A DNA stretch of 64,000 bases, from positions 744,001-808,000 of the forward strand of contig JAFOMG010000017.1 of the NCBI GenBank assembly GCA_017418975.1. The letters are read 5' to 3'. Each line of letters opens with the position of its first letter. Position 1 is the first letter of the stretch. Made by a program: the position numbers and the translations under genes. Source of the DNA: Sphingomonas sp. GTDB taxonomy: Bacteria; Pseudomonadota; Alphaproteobacteria; Sphingomonadales; Sphingomonadaceae. The notes beneath the pieces are model-generated. The model saw nothing but the letters and a program-made list of their open reading frames with translations, was not told the DNA's origin and searched no databases. Below are positions 46,248-55,100 of the stretch, piece by piece.

Positions 46248-46362
46248 CGTGTCGTTCCTTCCTTGGGCATTGGAGGAACCACTGGCCAGCGGTGCGGGCC
46301 TCGCCCGCGAATCCGCTCTTCGCACGTCGCATCGGCGTCGTCAATATAATTTGGGTACCGTT

Positions 46363-47142
46363 TTATTTTTTCTCTAAGGCGGTCGCCACCCGTAGCGCGT
46401 CCCGCCTAGCTTCGCCTGCCAAATTCTCTGCGCCAGGCCTTAGTGCTGCGAGTTTCCGACGGCTTCTGTCCTGAGCGTTCGGGATAAGCATCCGAAGACC
46501 TTCTCGATCTTTGCCATAGAGGCGCTCCAACGCGCTCATGAGGCGCGGATCGCGCGCGCGTAGGTCACTTTGGTATAGGACACCCGCATCGCGGTATTCG
46601 CCCCAAACGGTCTCGAAAAATTCCTTCGGCCCAACCGGCCCGCGCGGAATCCAAAGCGACGGAGCTTGCTCGGGGAGTTCGAGTGCGGGGCCATCGTTGC
46701 GATCACCCTCGCTGGCATACCCTTCCAGCATCTCAATAAGCGCCAAACCCTCATCCTGGGCCGCCGAGGCTTTGGCCAATGCCGCTTGCAATGCTGCTTC
46801 AAATCTCTCTAGATGCGGATCCAGCTGTGCGCCCGGTTTCGCCTGTGCCCTATAGTGTAAAAATTCATATGCGGCGACGAAATCCGCCGCATGAGGATTA
46901 ATACTATATCTTAAGTAAAATACGCCACACATTTCTCTTATAAATTCTACGTCTAAATCTACTCCATTAGCGATTTGATTCAGAAGCATTATAGGGGTAA
47001 TTGGCATTCTACCATCGCGAATATACTTCTTGGTATTTTCAGCGATTTCGGCAGGATTAAATTCTGCCACCTCTTCGAGCACGCGAAGAGCCTTGCGCCC
47101 TAGAGCCTGATCGTCTGTGGCGTTTTTGCGTTCAGCAACCAT
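46363..47142 (-). CDS. Hypothetical helical protein of the island
   Basis: 259 aa from the ATG at 47142; an upstream TTG at 47202 is in frame and would add 20 residues. Content is mostly alpha-helical: 'QALGRKALRVLEEVAEFNPA', 'MPITPIMLLNQIANGVDLDV', 'FEAALQAALAKASAAQDEGL', and a basic C-terminus. The stretch 46900-47050 is markedly A/T-rich compared with flanking mobilization genes, so it is probably a later insertion. Not recognised. It is divergent from mobC across the oriT-like region. Confidence 0.6.
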   Translation of the reverse strand: MVAERKNATDDQALGRKALRVLEEVAEFNPAEIAENTKKYIRDGRMPITPIMLLNQIANGVDLDVEFIREMCGVFYLRYSINPHAADFVAAYEFLHYRAQAKPGAQLDPHLERFEAALQAALAKASAAQDEGLALIEMLEGYASEGDRNDGPALELPEQAPSLWIPRGPVGPKEFFETVWGEYRDAGVLYQSDLRARDPRLMSALERLYGKDREGLRMLIPNAQDRSRRKLAALRPGAENLAGEARRDALRVATALEKK

Positions 47143-47202
47143 GTCCTTAACGTGGCAAGTGGGAAGACCCGAGTCACGCAGGAATATGCAGCGCGAATAC
47201 AA

Positions 47203-47324
47203 CTTGAGGTAGGCAAGCCATGCGCGGTATAACCGCGCATAATCCCGAGGACCGGTAGAACCGGCCCCGTGATCGGTAGCTTGTCAGGGGGGCGAGCCCC
47301 CGTGAACCCCCATCAAGAGGGAGC
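47203..47324. other. Candidate origin of transfer (oriT)
   Basis: The 120 bp before mobC hold three inverted repeats: ATGCGCGGT-ATA-ACCGCGCAT (perfect, 47220-47240), CCGGT-AGA-ACCGG (47252-47264) and GGGGG-GCGA-GCCCC (about 47287-47301). A TAATCCCGAGG segment after the first is a possible nic region. Position directly before mobC-relaxase genes is typical for oriT. The exact nick base cannot be named. Confidence 0.6.
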
Positions 47325-47720
47325 ATGACGGACAGCGATTCCAACTCCGCCCGCCATCGCAGCGGTAGCGAGACGCGCCGTCGCCCACACCTCATTCCCA
47401 TCCGCGTCAGCGAGGGCGAGCGCGCCGAACTGGCCCGCCGCGCGGATGCAACTGGCATCAGCATCGCCGCCTTCATCCGCGAACGCGCCCTCGATACGCC
47501 GCCACCGCGCATGCGGCCACGTCCCAAGGTCGAGATCATGTACCTGGCGCGCCTGCTCGGCCAGATCGGTAAGATGGGCTCGAACCTAAATCAGGTCGCC
47601 AAATGGGCCAATGCCGATCGGAAATTCAGCGAGGCCGACCTGCGTGTCATCACGCGCCTGGACGAGGAATTGCGTGACCTGCGCGGCGAGATCATCAAAG
47701 CCATGGGCCGGGAGGGATGA
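47325..47720 (+). CDS. mobC: MobC-like relaxosome accessory protein
   Basis: 131 aa. A basic N-terminus leads into a ribbon-helix-helix: 'HLIPIRVSEGERAELARRAD', 'ATGISIAAFIRERALDT'. Then comes the MobC signature 'LARLLGQIGKMGSNLNQVAK' and 'DLRVITRLDEELRDLRGEII'. It binds near oriT and helps the relaxase open the strand. Its stop overlaps the relaxase ATG (ATGA). Confidence 0.9.
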   Translation: MTDSDSNSARHRSGSETRRRPHLIPIRVSEGERAELARRADATGISIAAFIRERALDTPPPRMRPRPKVEIMYLARLLGQIGKMGSNLNQVAKWANADRKFSEADLRVITRLDEELRDLRGEIIKAMGREG

Positions 47721-49252
47721 TCCTCAAGGGTGGCCCGCGTGCGAAAGCCGCTGAACTTGCCGCCCATCTTCTTCGCACCGACACGAATGAGACGGTGCGC
47801 GTCATGGGATTTGAAGGCGTCGCCGCGCAGAGCGTGCGCGGCGCTCTCATGGAAATGGAGGCCGTCGCAGCGGGCGGGCGTACCGGCAAGCCGCTCTACC
47901 ATATCAGCATCAGCCCCGAAGCCGACGAGTTGCTGACCGACGCAGAGTGGGCCTTGGCCGCGGACCGGCTGGGCAGGGCCCTCGGCATGGCCGATCATCA
48001 GCGTCTTATGGTGCTGCACACCAAGAACGGGCGGCAACACGCGCATATCGCCTGGAACCGGGTCAATATCGAAACCCTGAAGACCGCCCATCACAGTCAT
48101 AATTACCGCACGCATGAACAGGTCGCCCGCGCGCTTGAGCGTGAGTTCGGGTTGAGGCGCACTCAGGGCCGCCACGCAGAAGTTGAGAGCGAACGCCCCG
48201 AGAGGAAGCGCGCAAAGACCAAGGAGAGCCAGCAGGCCGCCCGCACCGGTTGGGATGCCGAACGCGCTCAGGCCGACATCATGGCAGCGTGGCAGCAAAG
48301 CAAAACCGGCGCTGCCTTCCGCGCGCGCCTGCTCGCGAACGGCTATCAGCTCGCGCGCGGCGATCGTCGTGATGTCGTCGTTCTCGACCCCGGTGGCGGC
48401 ATCCATTCGGCCGCCCGCCGGGCCAAGGTCAAGGCGGCCGACCTGCGCGTGCGGCTCGCCGACCTGGATATTCGCCAGCTTCCCACGGTCGAGGAAGCCA
48501 AAGCACTGATCGCCAGCGCGCAGGACAAGGCGAAGGAAACAGATCGCCGCTCAGGCCGGGCGCCCGAGCCTGGGCGTTACGAGGTCCTCAAACCAGAGCG
48601 GGTCATGCCGATCACCCCGGCTCCGGCTGCCAGAATCACCACCGTGACCGTACGGCTTTCTCAACCGGCCCCGCAGCCGAAACCGCCGACCTGGGCCATC
48701 CCGGCAGCTGTCACGTCGCAGGCACCAGCCCGGCAAGCCCCTTCTGTTGCCCCGCCGCCCACGCCCGTGCGCCCGGCCACGAAGCTTGCGACTGCGGCAA
48801 CGCCGATTAGCCCGCAAGAGGCAGCCTTGGCCGCTCGTCAGGCGAGCCAATGGCAGCAGACAGCGGGACGGATCGAGGCTCATCATCAACGCAGCCTGTC
48901 AGAGCTTCAGCGACACCATGACCAGCGCCTCGTGGATCTCGTGACCGACATCGACGTGCGCTTGCGCGCCCTCAACGGGATCGCCAGCCGCGCGAGCGCC
49001 CTTTCCGGTCCTGCAAATCGCGGCCGGGAAATCGCCTATCTCGTGGCCGTTCGGCAGCGGAAGCTCGTCGAGGAAAAGGCGCGGCAGGAGAAGGTTCGCG
49101 CAGACCTGCAATCTGCCCGGGAAAAGGAACTGGCCGAAGCCCGCGCGAAGCATGACCGGCTTTGCGCGTTACAACGTGATGCGCTCGCTTTGCAGGAGTC
49201 CAAAGAACGAGGGGGCAGCCGAAGCCGCCCCCGAAATGAGCTGGAGCGCTGA
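47717..49252 (+). CDS. Relaxase/mobilization nuclease (VirD2/COG3843-like)
   Basis: 511 aa. It opens 'MILKGGPRAKAAELAAHLLR', typical of a large alphaproteobacterial relaxase group. The metal-binding motif is 'HTKNGRQHAHIAWNRVN' (H..HxH) at residues about 96-112. No tyrosine lies in the N-terminal motif I position; the first one is in 'KPLYHISI'. The C-terminal half has a Pro/Ala-rich linker and a long coiled coil ('AYLVAVRQRKLVEEKARQEK'). It nicks oriT and pilots the strand. Translationally coupled to mobC. Confidence 0.88.
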   Translation: MILKGGPRAKAAELAAHLLRTDTNETVRVMGFEGVAAQSVRGALMEMEAVAAGGRTGKPLYHISISPEADELLTDAEWALAADRLGRALGMADHQRLMVLHTKNGRQHAHIAWNRVNIETLKTAHHSHNYRTHEQVARALEREFGLRRTQGRHAEVESERPERKRAKTKESQQAARTGWDAERAQADIMAAWQQSKTGAAFRARLLANGYQLARGDRRDVVVLDPGGGIHSAARRAKVKAADLRVRLADLDIRQLPTVEEAKALIASAQDKAKETDRRSGRAPEPGRYEVLKPERVMPITPAPAARITTVTVRLSQPAPQPKPPTWAIPAAVTSQAPARQAPSVAPPPTPVRPATKLATAATPISPQEAALAARQASQWQQTAGRIEAHHQRSLSELQRHHDQRLVDLVTDIDVRLRALNGIASRASALSGPANRGREIAYLVAVRQRKLVEEKARQEKVRADLQSAREKELAEARAKHDRLCALQRDALALQESKERGGSRSRPRNELER

Positions 49253-49255
49253 TCC

Positions 49256-49834
49256 TTACGCGGATGCCGCGCCGTTCACGGCCTCCGCGATGTCGTGGAA
49301 AAGGCCGTTCGCAGCTTCCTCGTTGAGGCTGGTCGCCAGCGGTACGAGGCGGCCACGGGTCCGCACCCCGACCCAATAGGCCGTGCGGGCTTGCTCCCGC
49401 GCGTTGAGCTGGCCCAGTTGCTGGACGGTGCTGCCGACCATCGCGCCCGCCGCCATGCTTGCCCCGAGCGCACCCGTTCCACCGGCGATGATCACGGTTG
49501 GCGAGGTGGACATTTCAAAGGCCCGGTCAGCGGCATTGCGAAGCACAAAGGCATCGATTGCTTCCGTGCGGATTTCCTCACCGTCGCTGGCCCTGACCAA
49601 AGCCGGGCTCGCGAATATGGTATGGGTTCCGTACTTGCCCTTAACCAGAAGCCGTCCAGCCCACACGACAAAAGCCAGCCATGCAAGAAGGCCGAACGGG
49701 AACAGGAACAGACCGCAGACGAGTAACAATATCACCGTGCTCGCAGCAAAAACGGCCGTCGCGCAACCGGCGCCGGATTTCTTGACGGTGAATTCAACGC
49801 CGCCGTCCTTCGGATTTACGGTATAAAGCTGCAT
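49256..49834 (-). CDS. Membrane protein with glycine-zipper-like segment
   Basis: 192 aa from the ATG at 49834, preceded by GAGGGGAAC. Hydrophobic helices are near residues 25-60 ('STVILLLVCGLFLFPFGLLA', 'WLAFVVWAGRLLVKGKYG'), and a small-residue segment 'GGTGALGASMAAGAMVGSTV' is further on. A DUF-like cytoplasmic part contains 'EEIRTEAIDAFVLRNAADRA'. It is convergent with the relaxase gene (three-base gap). Not recognised; it may be a transfer accessory. Confidence 0.65.
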   Translation of the reverse strand: MQLYTVNPKDGGVEFTVKKSGAGCATAVFAASTVILLLVCGLFLFPFGLLAWLAFVVWAGRLLVKGKYGTHTIFASPALVRASDGEEIRTEAIDAFVLRNAADRAFEMSTSPTVIIAGGTGALGASMAAGAMVGSTVQQLGQLNAREQARTAYWVGVRTRGRLVPLATSLNEEAANGLFHDIAEAVNGAASA

Positions 49835-49897
49835 ATAGTTCCCCTCCACGCGCGCTCCGCGCGACTGTCACCGGACGGCTGATTGTTCAGCGAATGG

Positions 49898-50071
49898 TCA
49901 GTTGCGATAGCCGCGTCCGCTACAGGAACCGCAGTTGATCCGCCCGCTGCCACCGCAGCCGGAGCAAGGCCCCGGACGGTCGCTGTAAAGCGGCGTGTAG
50001 CGCCCGGAGCCGCCGCAGGTGCCGCAGCGCGTCGAGCCCTGACCGTGACAAGAATTGCACGCGTTCGACAT
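49898..50071 (-). CDS. 57-aa DnaJ-type zinc-finger miniprotein
   Basis: ATG at 50071 with AGGAG seven bases upstream. The product has four CxxC pairs in CxxCxGxG context: 'CNSCHGQG', 'CGTCGGSGR', 'CSGCGGSGR' and 'CGSCSGRG', spaced as in the central zinc domain of DnaJ. There is no J domain. It should bind two zinc ions and could contact unfolded chains or nucleic acid. It lies between the membrane protein and lipoprotein genes, all leftward, with 24-64 bp gaps. Confidence 0.75.
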   Translation of the reverse strand: MSNACNSCHGQGSTRCGTCGGSGRYTPLYSDRPGPCSGCGGSGRINCGSCSGRGYRN

Positions 50072-50094
50072 GTCGTTTCTCCTGAACCGAGGCG

Positions 50095-50457
50095 TTAGGA
50101 TTTGCAGTAGGTCTCGTCCGGCCCGCCCACGAGACAGCCCTGCTCATCGACCCTGAAGACTTTCGCAGACTGCTGTCCGTCGAAGCTGATAGTCACTTCC
50201 TTGCCGCTCACGGCGTAAGTGCCCCGCACGGTTCGACCCATGGCGGTCACGTCAACAGCGCCTCCATTGAAGGTCATGGTCATCCGGCTGCCTCCATCCG
50301 GCATCCCGAACATCCTTGCCGCATTCGCATTCTGCTGATTCTGGCGAAGGCTGTAGGTTCCAGCCAGAGCGTCGCCGCAGGCGGCAATCGACATCGTGGC
50401 GAGAAACATCGCAGCGCCGCACACAAAATGAGACGCGCGTCGTTGATAGTCGGCCAT
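50095..50457 (-). CDS. Small putative lipoprotein
   Basis: 120 aa from the ATG at 50457 with AGGGAG upstream. The N-terminus 'CGAAMFLATMSIAACGDALA' contains a lipobox-like IAAC. The mature part is beta-rich: 'MTMTFNGGAVDVTAMGRTVR', 'GTYAVSGKEVTISFDGQQSA', 'VDEQGCLVGGPDETYC', with a probable C-terminal disulfide. It looks like a small surface lipoprotein fold seen in several DUF families. It is first of a leftward three-gene cluster with the zinc-finger miniprotein. Confidence 0.65.
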   Translation of the reverse strand: MADYQRRASHFVCGAAMFLATMSIAACGDALAGTYSLRQNQQNANAARMFGMPDGGSRMTMTFNGGAVDVTAMGRTVRGTYAVSGKEVTISFDGQQSAKVFRVDEQGCLVGGPDETYCKS

Positions 50458-50526
50458 AGATACTCCCTGTGCATGGCCGCCCGGCTGGCGTCGGGCGGTT
50501 GATCACGCGCAGCACAGGGACACGCG

Positions 50527-50553
50527 CCTCCCGTATTCCCTACGGGAGGTCTT
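50527..50553. terminator. Hairpin in the 349-bp gap before the XRE gene
   Basis: CCTCCCGTA and TACGGGAGG pair around a short loop, followed by TCTTTTATTT on the plus strand. The rest of the gap (50458-50806) shows no gene, only upstream sequence for the two divergent neighbours. Confidence 0.6.
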
Positions 50554-50806
50554 TTATTTCGGGAGCCACCCGACATAGCGGGGTTCCCTATGCTGAGCGC
50601 ATCGCGCTTCGCTGCCGGTGATCAAGCCGGTTGAGCGAGCCCGCTACATGAATCATTCGGGAGTCCGTGTCTAGGACCCAGCGGCCCTAAATCTCCCTGC
50701 TCATGTCAGTGCCCGTGTTTTTCTGTGCTGCGTGTTGCAGCCGAATTGCCCGGCCTTCCGGGTAAGATAAAGTTACCCGTGTTGCTTCATTGCTTGTGTT
50801 AACCAT

Positions 50807-51610
50807 ATGGGAGCGGGCTTGTCACGGGAAGCGAATGTGCGGCTGGTGGTTGAGGCCGCCGCGAGGGCTGTCGGCTCGCAGGCCGCACTGGCACAGGAGC
50901 TTGGCGTGTCCGCGCCGACCATCTCCAAATGGCTGAGTGGGCGAACCTACCCGAATCAAAGTAACGTACAGAAGCTCTGCGCCATCCTCGCCATCGAGGC
51001 GCGGGACCTCGATCTCGATGAGGATGGCTTCAGGAGTCGCATGTTCGGATTACCCGTCTTTAAAACTGCCGATGTTTCCCTGCGCTCCCTGCGCGCCGTG
51101 GAGGACCACCGCGAAACCTGGTCCGGAAACTGGAAGGCCATCGAGGGGCCGCACCGCTTCATCTACGCGCAGAAGGACGGCAGCCTCGAGATCAGCGAAA
51201 TCTCTTTCGTCGCGCTCCACAAGATGGGGATCGTCACGCGGATGCGGAATCTCAACACGACCGATGCGGGCAAGGTGCTTTCCTGGCAGTACGAGGGTTA
51301 CACCTACATCATCAACGATTTCGGCTATGTCACATTGAGCCACGTGCCCGACGACCCGGCGAAGAAAGGGTCGGAACTCTTTTTCATGATTTTCCGGCTC
51401 TCGGCCGGAGCTGAGGGCGAACCCATGTTCGGACACCTCCTCGCGCGCGGGACCAAGGGGCGCGAGCAGCGGTCGGCGACCTCACCTTGCGTCCTGCTGC
51501 CGCTTCGGGAATTCCCGGATCTCGGGCCTCTCATGGGGGCTTTCAAAAGCGATGACCCGCGTTTGGCTTCGGTCCTCACTAAGCCAGTGCGCGAGCATCT
51601 GCTGGGCTGA
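50807..51610 (+). CDS. XRE-family regulator with C-terminal ligand/phage-repressor-like domain
   Basis: 267 aa. The HTH is at residues about 10-60 ('AARAVGSQAALAQELGVSAP', 'TISKWLSGRTYPNQSNVQKL'). The remaining 200 residues form a separate mixed alpha/beta domain: 'RETWSGNWKAIEGPHRFIYA', 'WQYEGYTYIINDFGYVTLSH', 'VPDDPAKKGSELFFMIFRLS'. It has no Ser/Lys LexA-type signature that I can see. Similar proteins regulate island genes. It is convergent with the small gene after the Rhs protein. Confidence 0.82.
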   Translation: MGAGLSREANVRLVVEAAARAVGSQAALAQELGVSAPTISKWLSGRTYPNQSNVQKLCAILAIEARDLDLDEDGFRSRMFGLPVFKTADVSLRSLRAVEDHRETWSGNWKAIEGPHRFIYAQKDGSLEISEISFVALHKMGIVTRMRNLNTTDAGKVLSWQYEGYTYIINDFGYVTLSHVPDDPAKKGSELFFMIFRLSAGAEGEPMFGHLLARGTKGREQRSATSPCVLLPLREFPDLGPLMGAFKSDDPRLASVLTKPVREHLLG

Positions 51611-51660
51611 ACCGGCCTCAAACGCTCCGATCATCTATAGCATGCGAAACGCCTGCCCGC

Positions 51661-52131
51661 TCATTCGAAACCCTTGCATCCGAAGCGCCTCCCCAATTCC
51701 TCTACCGGGTAGCGGCGGGTATCAGCGTCGGGGAGATCAATCAAAGGCAATAGTCCGCGAAGATATGCGCATGAAATTTCTGGCGCTGCAACACAGACTA
51801 CTTGTCTATTACCTTGATGCGATACAGCAATCTCCAACGCGCCAAACTCTGTAAACCATTTATCCGGCCTTCGCCTATCGCACCTGTATTCATAAGACAT
51901 ATTTAAAATATTCTTATATGCAGACTCTGATACCACGATATTCGTTTGAAACCCTCCCCTCTCTATATCGATCTCATGATCGGAGATATAGATAATCGGA
52001 AGAGGTTTATCGCTAGGTCCGGTAGACTGAATTCTTACCCAAGTCTCCTTCTGGTCCTTGACTTCAAACAGATTCTTATCGATTTCATTGAAATTCGATA
52101 GAATCATCGCCACTATCATAGCTATCTTCAT
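51661..52131 (-). CDS. Candidate Rhs-associated immunity/accessory protein
   Basis: 156 aa. Its ATG at 52131 shares a base with the rhs stop codon (TGATG), so it is translationally coupled. The leader 'MKIAMIVAMILSNFN' looks like a short signal peptide or hydrophobic anchor. The rest includes 'PLPIIYISDHEIDIERGGFQ', 'ESAYKNILNMSYEYRCDRRR' and 'VVCVAAPEISCAYLRGLLPL' with four cysteines. The A/T-rich composition continues that of the Rhs C-terminal tip. Position directly after a polymorphic-toxin tail is where immunity genes sit. No sequence family is recognised, so immunity is an inference. Confidence 0.6.
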   Translation of the reverse strand: MKIAMIVAMILSNFNEIDKNLFEVKDQKETWVRIQSTGPSDKPLPIIYISDHEIDIERGGFQTNIVVSESAYKNILNMSYEYRCDRRRPDKWFTEFGALEIAVSHQGNRQVVCVAAPEISCAYLRGLLPLIDLPDADTRRYPVEELGRRFGCKGFE

Positions 52132-55100
52132 CACTTTGCCTGCGAAATAGCGTTGCGTTGAAAGGCACTGGGCGCAGTGATCGTTAGCCCAGCTATGTCG
52201 GCTTGATGAGAATTGGGAAACGAAAATCCATAGTTAAACGTTATCTGCTCTTGATAACCCGCCGATCCACTACGAACAATGAGAGACAATTCGTATGTTT
52301 TGGACAGTCCCGATATAGGGTTCATTCCGGGCGCATCCGTGAAAACTCTCCCATTCTGTATTTGAGGGTAGGCAGAAAAGTCGCTTGAATTATAGTATGT
52401 TGGACCAGAGTCCACCCTTCTCTCCGTGACCTTTCCGTCTTGCGCAACGGTAATGGTCTGCGTCCAGTTGGCGTCGCCCTTTCCGCTGTAGGTCAATTTG
52501 ATACCAATGATACCAGTTCCCGAGCGATCTCGGCCATACTCGTTCACAGTTACCGTGCCACCATTATCTACGCGGATAACATTTCCGGTATTAACCTGTG
52601 CTCCAAGGCATTCGGATGTGGGATTGTTTATACAAGACTTTATTTGGTTCGCGTCCTTTGAGGAAATTCCAGGAAACGCATACGCTATTGCCGAGTCGAT
52701 TTTGGCATTTCGGTAGCCGTCAGCCGCGTTCGAAGCTGCCGGGTTTGTGCTGGTGCATGCGCTCCCGGCAGGACAGCCACCGAAAAGCCCAAACGTCCCC
52801 GATGGGTCGCCCTTGTTGACAGGATCGCCTCCTACATAACTGTACCAATTTAGCCCGTCACCATATCCAATCGGATCCGTCTGCATGAACCGCCCAAGCG
52901 TTGGCGAGTATAGGCGAGCCTTGTAATAATATACGCCAACCTCGGGCAGCCAAGCCTGGCCCGTATAGCCGAACTTTGCGGCAAGCGTTCCCGAAGGCAC
53001 ACCAAACTCGTCATATCGATTGATGCTGACCGATGCGGCCGTCCCGTCACTCTCCGCGACAATGGATCCGCGCTCGTCAGCATGTAGCCACCGGCGCGCC
53101 GTGGTTCCGGAGCCTGCATACCATATCAGCGGCTCATCAGCGCCCAGCCCTGACACATAGCGATTAGTCATCGCACCAGTGCTATCATATTCGGCGATAC
53201 GGTTGACCCCGTCATAGAGGAATTTGGACGTTACCGTACCCGCCACCTGATAGAGCCGAAGCGCAGGATCGTAGCCTAGCGTCACGCCGGGCGCGCTCGT
53301 AAGCAGATTCTCCGAGTTGTAGGCATAGAGATTGGCACCCGATTGGGTCAGATTGCCGCGTCCGTCATATGCCAAGCCGGTCCCTCCGGCCGTCGTGACC
53401 TGATTCAGCCCGTTGTTCGTATACGGTCGATCCACATTGTAATGACCGTCCCAGGAATAAAGGTCATTCGAGCGCGAGTTGGTTACAATCTGGTTCGCCG
53501 CATTATAGCCAAACGCTAGGGTCAGATCACTGGACGCGCCGAGCAAATCCTGGGTCAAAGAGGACAGTCGCGAAATATCGTCATAGACATAGCTCGTTGT
53601 TGCGCCGTTGCCGCGCGTCAGCGTCGCGCGGCGCCCGAGATCGTCATAAGCAAAACTCGCAAGAACGCCGACTCCAGAAGTCGCCCCATTCTCGCGGATC
53701 GCGGTTACTTCACCAGTTACCTGATAATCATAGGTGACATAGAAACTATCGGGCCAAGTCATACGTGTGCGGCGGCCGGCAACGTCATACTGGAAAGCCA
53801 CGGTGCCAAGTGGACCGGCTTCGCTAGTCTGCCGGCCCAGCGCGTCGTATCCGAAGCTCAACGCATTGCCAGGCTGACTCGCTCCCGTCATCCTGCCAAG
53901 CAGGTCGTAATTGTAGGTCACCTCGGGTTCGGTGCCAGGCAGTGTCTTGGTCGTTAGTCGGTTGAGGTTATCGTAGGTATAAGAAATGGTCACCCCGTCA
54001 CGCAATCGACGCGCGACCACGTTGTTCGCGGTATCGTAACTGATCTGCTCATAATCGGTTGTCGAACTGACTCCCGAGCCCTTTAAGACTGCCGGATAAC
54101 GTGTCTTGATCATCCGGTCGACGCCGTCATATTCGTACGTCGTCTTGTTGCCTTCGGCATCCGTGACTGTGGCCTTCCTACCGTTGTCGGTATAGGTCGT
54201 AGTCACCTCGTCAGCTTGGTCAGCCGTGCCATAGGCAGTTTGTAGCTTGGTTGCACGATTGGCGGCGTCGTACGTCATCTTGGTGATACGATCGGGCCCG
54301 AAGGAACCGGCCGTGGTCGAAGTACAGGCCGATGTCGGCAAACTGGCCCAAGCGGCGCTGTTCATCCGCACCGCCGAGCAATCCAGGCGCCCGGCTGCAT
54401 CATAGCTATATTGCTTGACCGCGTAGCCGCTGCCACCCGACCTGAGTACTTCTGTCAGCTTGCGATCACGAGCATCGTAGGTGACGGCGACAGCCTGAAC
54501 GGGCACGAATGCGGTCCAGGCTCCATCGCTTTGATCGACAACCGTCCCCGTTTCGACCAGTGTTACGCGCCCCTTGTCGTCATAGGTGTTGCGCACCGCC
54601 CGCGGCTTGCGGGCGCCCGCTCCATCGGGATCAGGGCTGATCACCCCGATCAGTTGCCGGGCAGCGTCGAAGCGATAGCGTGTCGTGTCGGCTGTACCGG
54701 AAAGCGGACCGTCAACGGCGATGGCGTTGCCGCTGCTGTCATATGTAGTCGTTGTCGTGGTGCTGAGCGAATTATCGCCCGCTTTCGTCATTACGGAAAC
54801 CGGCAACAGATTGTTGCCCGTGCCCGCGCTCTGCGGGCCATAATCTATGATGGTCTTCACTTCGTCCGCAGTACCCGCACAGTTCGTGCCGGTCTGGCAT
54901 TTCGAGATAGATACCACACGATAGACGGGCTCGCCCGATGCCACGATCCCGGAGCCATTGTTGAAATATGCCTGAAGTGCCGCGTAGGTGTACCGCGTCT
55001 GCGGACGGGCAGCGCCCCCTGCTGCCGGAGGCGCGGTTACGGTGAGCACCCCACCATGCGTCGTGTCATAGGTGTAGTTTGTGACGTTGCCGCGCTCATC

